A DNA stretch of 18,493 bases from Clostridiales bacterium (lineage in GTDB: Bacteria; Bacillota; Clostridia; Christensenellales; Aristaeellaceae), in the NCBI GenBank assembly GCA_004554085.1, contig SFNY01000049.1, positions 1 through 18,493 on the forward strand. The letters are read 5' to 3'. The first letter of the stretch is position 1. Every line of letters starts with the position of its first letter. The notes below the pieces were generated by a model. That model searched no databases, was not told where the DNA came from, and worked only from the letters and a program-made list of their open reading frames with translations. This document shows, one piece after another, positions 14,088 through 18,493 of the stretch. The position numbers were made by a program, and so were the translations under genes.

Positions 14088-14164
14088 GTAGGGCGGGATG
14101 CCCTCATCCCGCCGCATGACTGTACAGGGCTGTTTCAAAACATGGAAATGTTTTGAAACAGCCC
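14088..14164 (+). repeat. Two-hairpin dispersed repeat, copy A
   Basis: Hairpin 1 is a 9-bp stem (14092-14100 with 14105-14113). Hairpin 2 is a perfect 18-bp stem (14126-14143 with 14148-14165) closed by a GGAA tetraloop. The same arrangement occurs inverted at 16434-16511, about four fifths identical by eye. Confidence 0.85.
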
Positions 14165-14165
14165 T
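14126..14165. terminator. Bidirectional terminator between lpdA and the convergent gene
   Basis: The 18-bp perfect stem of the repeat lies between two convergent genes and is followed by TTGATTT on the plus strand. It probably ends both transcripts. Confidence 0.6.
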
Positions 14166-14180
14166 TGATTTGCATGAAGC

Positions 14181-14606
14181 TCAGCCCAGCATCGACCAGA
14201 GCTTGTTGCGGATGCGCTCCACCTGTTGGATGGCCTGCTGCACCTGCTTGCGGCCCTTCCCGATCTTGAACTGCACCATCCAGTCCGCCACAAAGCCGTC
14301 AAAGAAGTAGTCCGCGAACTGCAAGAAGCCGCCCACGTCGATCTCCAGTGCCTCCACGCTGGATACGTCGGCCACCTCGCGGCTGAAGCGGCGCAGGCAC
14401 GCACGGGCCTGTTCGATCTCGCGCTGGGCGTCGTCCATCTTCCCGTGCTTCATCATCGTGGAGAGAAAGCCGCCGCCGAACATGTCCCAGAGACCCCAGT
14501 TCCCTGCGCTGGACAGGCTCCTGTCCGCGCGGCGCAGCGCATCCAGCGCATCGTCCGCCGCACAGATCGCCTCGTGAATCTCCTGCTGATTCTGCATATA
14601 TCCCAT
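14181..14606 (-). CDS. Conserved-looking hypothetical helical protein
   Basis: A 141-residue soluble, mainly helical protein that I cannot name. It begins with a helix rich in Glu, Ala and Asp, then a Gly/Trp-rich segment (SSAGNWGLWDMFGGGFLSTM), then a KHGKMDDAQREIEQAR helix with coiled-coil character, a segment with LQFADYFFDGFVADWMVQFKI, and a basic C-terminal helix. No signal peptide or membrane helix is seen. The start at 14606 is fixed by AAAGGAGG six bases before the ATG; a longer frame exists without such a site. I have an impression of similar sequences in other gut Clostridia, but cannot verify it. It is transcribed alone from its own promoter, convergent with lpdA and divergent from pyk. 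Confidence 0.75.
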   Translation of the reverse strand: MGYMQNQQEIHEAICAADDALDALRRADRSLSSAGNWGLWDMFGGGFLSTMMKHGKMDDAQREIEQARACLRRFSREVADVSSVEALEIDVGGFLQFADYFFDGFVADWMVQFKIGKGRKQVQQAIQQVERIRNKLWSMLG

Positions 14607-14649
14607 ATGATCCTCCTTTTCGGATGGTTCCGATCCTTTATGTGGCAAC

Positions 14650-14678
14650 AGAATAGCATTTCTCGCCCCGCAATGCAA
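14650..14678 (-). promoter_or_regulatory. Promoter of the hypothetical helical protein gene
   Basis: Minus strand TTGCAT (14678-14673), 17-nt spacer, TATTCT (14655-14650), about 44 bases before the ATG. Confidence 0.55.
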
Positions 14679-14784
14679 GCTCCAGCGCACGAAAACAGCA
14701 CTTTCCTGCCTCAAAACAGCAGTTTCATCCGTCCAGACCTGTTCGGACTTCTCTAAAAATCAACCTTCCTTTGCGCCGCCGCGA

Positions 14785-14813
14785 TTGACAGCCATACCGG
14801 ACTATGCTATACT
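14785..14813 (+). promoter_or_regulatory. Strong pyk promoter
   Basis: TTGACA (14785-14790), 17-nt spacer, TATACT (14808-14813). Transcription should start near 14820, giving a leader of about 183 nt. Confidence 0.75.
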
Positions 14814-14819
14814 TCAGCT

Positions 14820-15002
14820 TGCAACCGAAGATAAGTGGTGGAGTCTGTCATAGGGTGCGCCGCATCCTATTTATTGAGGTTGGCGTGGGCCCGCATGCGC
14901 GGACGCACGCTCATTCCGGCTTCACATTATGTGTGAGGCCGTTTTCTTTTGCTCCCACCCCGCATGCCTTCTTTGATTGCCAGACACACAAGGAGGAAAC
15001 CT
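14820..15002 (+). ncRNA. Structured leader of pyk, candidate attenuator or riboswitch
   Basis: Three hairpins in a row: a 9-bp stem (14850-14858 with 14862-14870, one G-U); a two-part stem (14883-14887 with 14906-14910, and inside it CCGC/GCGG at 14891-14894 with 14899-14902); and a 10-bp terminator-like stem (14917-14926 with 14932-14941) followed by TTTTCTTTT. A possible closing helix CAACC (14822-14826) with GGTTG (14878-14882) brackets the first hairpin. It fits no riboswitch class I can recall. Confidence 0.5.
14917..14950 (+). terminator. Terminator-like hairpin inside the pyk leader
   Basis: A 10-bp stem with one G-U pair, 5-nt loop and a T-rich tail (GTTTTCTTTTG), lying between the pyk promoter and its start codon. 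No gene ends here, so it is placed to attenuate pyk. Confidence 0.65.
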
Positions 15003-16415
15003 ATGCGCAAGACCAAGATCATCTGCACCATCGGCCCGGCCTGCGAGAGCGAGGAGATGCTGACCCAGCTCTGCGAGGCGGGCATGAACGTCGCCCGGCT
15101 GAACTTCTCCCACGGCACCCACGCCGACCATCTGGAGCGCATTCAGCGCATCAAGCGCGTGCGCGAGAAGCTAGGCCTGCCCATCGCCATCATGCTGGAC
15201 ACCAAGGGCCCGGAGTACCGCATCAAGACCTTCGAAAACGGCCCTGTCAATCTGGTAGAAGGCGCGGAATTCACCTTCACCACCCGCGATGTGCCCGGCG
15301 ATGAAACCCACGTGGCCGTGAACTTCACTGGCCTTCCCGAGAGCATGGCCCCCGGCGACACGATTCTGGTGAGCAACGGCCTGCTGTCCTTCAAGGTGAA
15401 GGAGGTCACGGACGAGGACGTGATCTGCACCGTCGTAAACGGCGGTGAGCTTTCCGACCGCAAGAGCATGAACTTCCCCGGAAAGCTGCTCTCCCAGCCC
15501 TACCTGAGTGAACAGGACAGAAGCGACATCCTCTTCGGCATCGAGAACGGTGTGGACTTCATCGCCTGCTCCTTCGTCTCCCGCAAGCAGGATCTGTTGG
15601 ACATCCAGACCATTCTGGACGAGGCGGGTGCGGACGGCATCGAGCTGATCGCAAAGATCGAAAACAGCACTGGCATCGAAAACATCGACGAGATCTGCCA
15701 GGCCTGCTCCGGCATCATGATCGGCCGCGGCGACATGGGTGTGGAGATTCCCTTCGAAAAGCTGCCCGCCATCCAGAAGCAGCTGATCACCAAGTGCCGC
15801 ATGCTGGGCAAGCGCGTGATCACCGCCACGGAGATGCTGGAATCCATGATTCACAAGCCGCGCCCCACCCGTGCGGAGACCTCCGACGTAGCCAACGCCA
15901 TCTATGACGGCAGCAGCGCCATCATGCTCTCCGGCGAAACCGCTGCGGGCGAATATCCGGTGCTGACGCTTCAGACCATGGCCCGCATCGCCGAGCAGAC
16001 CGAGAGCGACATCCACTACGAGAGCCGCTTCCGCAAGGCGGAGTTCACCATCCAGAACACCGTGGATGCGATCTCCCATTCGGTCTGCGGCATGGCCATC
16101 GATCTGGACGCGAAGGCCATCGCGGTGTGCTCCATCTCGGGCAAGACCGTGCGCATGGTCTCCCGCTTCCGCTCCCCCGCCACGATCCTGGGCATCACCA
16201 CCGACGAGCGTTCCTGGCGGCATCTGGCGCTGTCCTGGGGCGTGCTGCCCGTGATGTGCGACACCTTCGATTCCACCGACGTGCTGTTCTACACCGCCAA
16301 GCAGCTTGCCAAGCAGCACCTCAAGCTCAAGTCCGGCGACAAGATCATCATCACCGGCGGCATCGCCAACGGGGTCTCTGGCAACACGAACCTGATCAAG
16401 GTCGAGAAAATCTGA
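15003..16415 (+). CDS. pyk: Pyruvate kinase
   Basis: A 470-residue glycolytic enzyme converting phosphoenolpyruvate and ADP to pyruvate and ATP. Motifs in order: KTKIICTIGPA, MNVARLNFSHG, IAIMLDTKGPEYR, the B domain at about 70-165, FIACSFVSRKQD, LIAKIENSTGIENIDEI with the catalytic Lys, IMIGRGDMGVEIP, TATEMLESM (commonly TQMLESM), KPRPTRAETSDVANAIYDG and AIMLSGETAAGEYP. The C-terminal allosteric domain ends at residue 470, without the extra PEP-utilising domain found in some Firmicutes enzymes. GGAGG lies seven bases before the ATG. It is monocistronic, with a strong promoter and a structured leader, and a dispersed repeat just after the stop. MIGRGD is a slight variant of the usual MVARGD. 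Confidence 0.97.
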   Translation: MRKTKIICTIGPACESEEMLTQLCEAGMNVARLNFSHGTHADHLERIQRIKRVREKLGLPIAIMLDTKGPEYRIKTFENGPVNLVEGAEFTFTTRDVPGDETHVAVNFTGLPESMAPGDTILVSNGLLSFKVKEVTDEDVICTVVNGGELSDRKSMNFPGKLLSQPYLSEQDRSDILFGIENGVDFIACSFVSRKQDLLDIQTILDEAGADGIELIAKIENSTGIENIDEICQACSGIMIGRGDMGVEIPFEKLPAIQKQLITKCRMLGKRVITATEMLESMIHKPRPTRAETSDVANAIYDGSSAIMLSGETAAGEYPVLTLQTMARIAEQTESDIHYESRFRKAEFTIQNTVDAISHSVCGMAIDLDAKAIAVCSISGKTVRMVSRFRSPATILGITTDERSWRHLALSWGVLPVMCDTFDSTDVLFYTAKQLAKQHLKLKSGDKIIITGGIANGVSGNTNLIKVEKI

Positions 16416-16433
16416 CATCCGTGGACGCAGAAG

Positions 16434-16511
16434 AGGCGGTCGCAAAACATTCTCCCTGTTTCGAGACTGCCCTATACAGCTATGTGGCGGGGTGAAGGCA
16501 CCCCGCCCTAC
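16434..16511 (-). repeat. Two-hairpin dispersed repeat, copy B (inverted)
   Basis: Reverse complement of the element at 14088-14164. Its 9-bp hairpin (16486-16494 with 16499-16507) replaces the A-T pair of copy A by G-C. The second hairpin (16435-16449 with 16457-16471) has two mismatches and one G-U pair. It begins 18 bases after the pyk stop and may serve as its terminator. Confidence 0.85.
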
Positions 16512-16518
16512 TTGTACT

Positions 16519-16696
16519 CTGAAAACCCCGCGCTAGGCGTGGGGTTCAGTGAAGCTTAAGCGGTGAGTATGAAAGAAAAACTCCTTTTGCTATTATGGAG
16601 ATGCGGTCTGGCAACTGCATGACGAAAAGCAAAGGGAGGACATCCGCAATGGCGAATGACAACAAGAGTTTAGCACATACGAAATGGAATTGCAAG
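16519..16696 (+). mobile_element. Left-end remnant of an IS200-type insertion sequence
   Basis: A subterminal hairpin (16524-16532 with 16538-16546, 5-nt loop, one G-T pair), then about 100 bases, then the start of a TnpA reading frame. This order (left-end hairpin, short leader, tnpA) is that of IS200/IS605-family elements. The rest of the transposase and the right end are missing, so it cannot move. Confidence 0.7.
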
Positions 16697-16747
16697 GTCT
16701 TTTTGAACGAGCACGCCGATGAAAACGGCATGATCTCTGCCGCGTAG
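16649..16747 (+). pseudogene. IS200 TnpA fragment (first 16 codons) with foreign tail
   Basis: ATG 16649 has AGGGAGGA ahead. The first 16 codons read MANDNKSLAHTKWNCK, the characteristic beginning of the IS200-type Y1 transposase, which normally continues YHIVFAPKYRR. Here the frame runs into unrelated sequence for 16 codons and stops at TAG 16745-16747. The catalytic HxH motif and Tyr are absent. The fusion point at about 16696 marks a deletion or rearrangement. Confidence 0.75.
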
Positions 16748-16929
16748 TGACGGCGAATGTACTCCGGCATGGAAACGATTTCCGGTAGAACAATCGTTTC
16801 TTCGGACCGGATTCCCCCGGGCGAAGGCATGCTTTCGTCCATAACTGTTATCTCGTTCTGATCTTCAAACCGCTGAGCCGTCTGCTGCTTCACATCGTCA
16901 GTGACGGGAAAGAACATCTGATTCTGCAC
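16697..16929 (-). pseudogene. Unrecognised gene under an SOS box, 3' end lost
   Basis: From a GTG at 16929 the minus-strand frame reads a plausible soluble sequence of about 77 residues (NQMFFPVTDDVKQQTAQRFE, then DESMPSPGGIRSEETIVLPE and SMPEYIRRHYAAEIMPF) before entering the reverse complement of the IS200 fragment, where it continues open to 16546 without meaning. I do not recognise the protein; YIRRHYA recalls the LexA N-terminal helix, but the rest does not fit. A TATAAT promoter with a LexA-type operator stands upstream, so it was probably a DNA-damage-inducible gene. The start is uncertain: the local ribosome site AAGG is some 20 bases before the GTG. Confidence 0.45.
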
Positions 16930-16988
16930 ACGCTTCGCCTCGCCTTCATTTCACCTTGTATCTTCGGTCAGAAGAAAACTGTACATAA

Positions 16989-17018
16989 ATTATAACACAA
17001 TCGAACATAGGTTCGCAA
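16989..17018 (-). promoter_or_regulatory. Promoter of the SOS-controlled fragment
   Basis: Minus strand TTGCGA (17018-17013), 18-nt spacer, perfect TATAAT (16994-16989). The SOS box occupies the spacer and overlaps the -35. Confidence 0.65.
17002..17015. promoter_or_regulatory. LexA-type SOS box
   Basis: CGAACATAGGTTCG, a 14-base element with perfectly paired CGAAC and GTTCG arms, fits the Gram-positive LexA (DinR) consensus GAAC-N4-GTTC. Its placement between -35 and -10 is that of a repressor site. Confidence 0.7.
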
Positions 17019-17072
17019 TGCATATTCGAAGTTGCCGGGCAAGTTTTTCATTGTGTTCGATTGCATAGCCCT

Positions 17073-17306
17073 CTAGCTGCTGTTGCCCGCCCTGACTTTC
17101 CGCATCCTTGTGACCGCCGCGGCCTGCGCAAACAATCGACGGTCGATGATCGCAGGGTGGGCATTATGGATGTGGTACATGGGAACCTCACCCTTGTTTC
17201 TGACCTCCCTGTGGGTCAGGTGACTCTCAATGTAGTTCTTCTGCAGCACCACATCCCCGGTATACTTTTCATTGTGGAGCATCCCGGCGATCTGATGAAG
17301 CTGCCA
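17073..17306 (-). pseudogene. Serine recombinase, C-terminal fragment
   Basis: About 77 residues of the Recombinase domain of a large serine recombinase: IAGMLHNEKYTGDVVLQKNY, then SHLTHREVRNKGEVPMYHIHNAHPAIIDRRLF. These are the recombinases of Tn4451-like transposons and of prophages. The catalytic resolvase domain and the start are absent; upstream the frame passes into an out-of-frame reading of the HTH-dehydrogenase gene, joined near 17306. It ends at a stop at 17073, well short of a normal C-terminus. It is a relic of a mobile element that probably took part in the rearrangement. Confidence 0.8.
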
Positions 17307-17694
17307 TGTACTCGTCCTGAATCGGCGATTCCCAGCGCCTGAGCTTCTCCACCTTCTCGGGGACCACGTCCACCGCAACCACGTCGTTGTGCTGGGACAG
17401 CAGCACCGCCAGCGACAGGCCCACGTAGCCCGTTCCGGCCACGGCGATTTTCTGCCGACCGACGGAGGGAACCGCCGCCTCGTCATCCACGATCACGTCC
17501 GAGGTCGGAAAGCCCAGCGCCGCCGAGAGCGCCAGCAGCTGATCCACCGAGGGACTGTAATCCCCCGCCTCCAGCCGCGACAGGATCGAACGGTTGATGC
17601 CCGTCCGCTCCGACAGCGCCGCCTGCGACAGTTTGAGCGCCTTTCTCCTGCCCGCCACCGCCCCGGCAAGTAGCTTCAGGGATAGATGTTTCAT
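17269..17694 (-). pseudogene. XRE-HTH / UDP-sugar dehydrogenase fusion, truncated
   Basis: A 141-residue frame from ATG 17694 (GGGAGG seven bases before). Residues 12-68 are a Cro/C1-type helix-turn-helix (LKLSQAALSERTGINRSILSRLEAG, SVDQLLALSAALGF). After a short linker, residues 82-129 are the start of a nucleotide-sugar dehydrogenase: KIAVAGTGYVGLSLAVLLSQ (NAD-binding GxGxxG), VVAVDVVPEKVEKL, SPIQDEY. At about 17308 it joins the recombinase fragment and stops 12 codons later out of frame with it. The remaining roughly 350 residues, including the catalytic Cys, are gone. The HTH part could still be expressed. An intact homologue would be a DNA-binding protein fused to a UDP-glucose or similar dehydrogenase, suggesting a polysaccharide locus. 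Confidence 0.8.
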
Positions 17695-18109
17695 CAGAGT
17701 CCTCCCACAATAATGTTGCTGATAGCATCAAGTCACATTGCATCCAATATTTATATTGTAGCAGAGATTGTCAAGAGAATCAAGCAGCAGTGGCGTTTTT
17801 GACGGGTTAAATCTCCAATCAGGGCACATTTATGCAATCGATTGACGCTGTCAGCATCAATCGACCGTTTGTGATTGATGCCAGCAGTGTCAAAAATAGA
17901 GAATGTCAGTTCTGGTGGCACTTTGATCGTAGTCAACCAATAAAGCCCTGCCCCGACGAGTCTTTCTAATCGTGAGACGTGTTCATAGGATTCAAAGAAC
18001 TGAGACAAAAACATGTTTGAAGAAAAGTGATGTACAATAGGATTCCAGACGGGACGTTCTGATCTGTCAATTAACAAGTTTCCATTCGAGGAACAAAGGA
18101 ACAAAACAA
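17695..18109. other. Intergenic or degenerate stretch without a recognisable gene
   Basis: AT-richer than the rest of the window. A minus-strand frame of 120 codons (TTG start at 18113 to 17751) is open, but it has no ribosome site and no family pattern I recognise; segments such as ELTFSIFDTAGINHKRSIDA look protein-like, so it may be a gene relic. A minus-strand TTGACA lies at 17774-17769 without a convincing -10. An 8-bp inverted repeat (17838-17845 with 17857-17864) is present. Confidence 0.4.
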
Positions 18110-18412
18110 TCAAAGATCTGAAAACAAATCCTCCCGATACAACCCTTCCTTAATGAGCCCCATAAAGGCCCTCCTCACAGCAGCTACATCCTCCTGATAG
18201 GTCATTCCATACCATGTATCCGACGTAGGAAGAACACGCACGGTACATTTTCCCGTCCGCAGCATACCTCCAATGATCGTAGGAAGAAGATACTCTGCTA
18301 TGAGCGGATTCCCGGTCACATCCCTGATGAAGAACTCTTTAAAACCGCCCTCCAGCACCTTCAGAAACTGCGGCGAATTGCCAGGGAAGCCCCAGAAATA
18401 ACCGAGGGTCAT
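18110..18412 (-). pseudogene. Sugar nucleotidyltransferase, C-terminal part
   Basis: About 100 residues matching the C-terminal third of NTP-transferase-type nucleotidyltransferases of some 300 residues: WGFPGNSPQFLKVLEGGFKE, PLIAEYLLPTIIGGML, TVRVLPTSDTWYGMTYQEDV, then a closing helix ending LFSDL and TGA at 18112-18110. The catalytic N-terminal Rossmann part is not visible. The frame stays open to the window edge, but the 27 codons beyond 18412 do not look like the family, so the gene is probably broken near 18410 rather than cut by the window. With the dehydrogenase fusion nearby, this suggests a former nucleotide-sugar or polysaccharide locus. Confidence 0.7.
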
Positions 18413-18493
18413 GCGGTCAAGCGCTTTAACTACAACGGACCTCAGAACTGCCAGGCAGCAATGCTGTTCGGCGGCAAGAGCAATATGGACTGC

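Larger units (their letters stand above)
14607..15002. other. Divergent intergenic region holding the pyk leader
   Basis: No coding sequence is supported. The left part carries the minus-strand promoter of the hypothetical gene. The right part carries the pyk promoter and its leader of about 180 nt. Bases 14680-14780 show nothing I can assign. Confidence 0.7.

Noticed and set aside
12498..14138. Minus-strand open frame of 546 codons
   Set aside because: It is the antisense shadow of lpdA; no motif and a His/Gly/Ala-rich composition.
15171..16445. Minus-strand open frame of 424 codons
   Set aside because: It is the antisense shadow of pyruvate kinase.
17838..17880. Repeated ATTGA/TCAAT units as a possible short repeat array
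   Set aside because: One 8-bp inverted repeat and a loose direct copy only; no regular spacing, so not CRISPR or an iteron array.
17751..18113. Minus-strand frame of 120 codons as a real gene
   Set aside because: It starts at a TTG without a ribosome site, overlaps the preceding stop and shows no recognisable family; kept only as a possible relic in the gap description.

Overview
The window is a stretch of chromosome from a GC-rich anaerobic member of the Firmicutes, probably a gut Clostridia. The signs are DUF1292 and DUF896 proteins, ECF-type vitamin transporter subunits, a MocR regulator, a split ThrE exporter, strong AAGGAGG ribosome sites and sigma-A promoters close to TTGACA-17-TATAAT. 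The exact genus cannot be read from the sequence. All assignments come from reading the translation by eye; no database was searched.

Left part (1-3120): five minus-strand genes run from an ECF sigma factor (TTG start) through its zinc-finger anti-sigma factor, a secreted SIMPL-domain protein and a DUF896 protein to a separately promoted DUF1292 gene. A tRNA-Leu(CAA) with its own promoter and terminator follows on the plus strand.

Decay and regulation zone (3200-7100): an HxlR regulator is divergent from a radical SAM gene that is now a pseudogene (in-frame stop plus a large internal deletion). An iron-alcohol dehydrogenase gene with two lesions is translationally coupled to an intact class-3-like aldehyde dehydrogenase.

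Vitamin transporter zone (7125-10004): a MocR/PdxR-like regulator is divergent from an ECF S component, and a second S component follows. The whole intergenic control region lying between the regulator and first transporter start codons is duplicated in front of the second transporter (125 bp, 11 differences). The copy even carries a vestigial regulator start codon followed at once by a stop. The regulator has Arg where the family has the PLP-binding Lys. This small, apparently rewired regulon is the most distinctive intact system here.

Central part (10446-16415): the two halves of a ThrE-type exporter, a YgjV-like membrane protein, dihydrolipoyl dehydrogenase, an unrecognised coiled-coil protein, and pyruvate kinase. 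Pyruvate kinase has a strong promoter and a structured leader of about 180 nt ending in a terminator-like hairpin, a candidate attenuator or riboswitch. A two-hairpin dispersed repeat follows both lpdA and pyk in opposite orientations, with one compensatory base-pair change.

Right part (16500-18493): a patchwork of broken genes. It holds the left end and first 16 codons of an IS200-type element, the 5' part of an unrecognised gene under a LexA-type SOS box, a serine recombinase C-terminal fragment joined to a truncated XRE-HTH/UDP-sugar dehydrogenase fusion, and the C-terminal part of a sugar nucleotidyltransferase.
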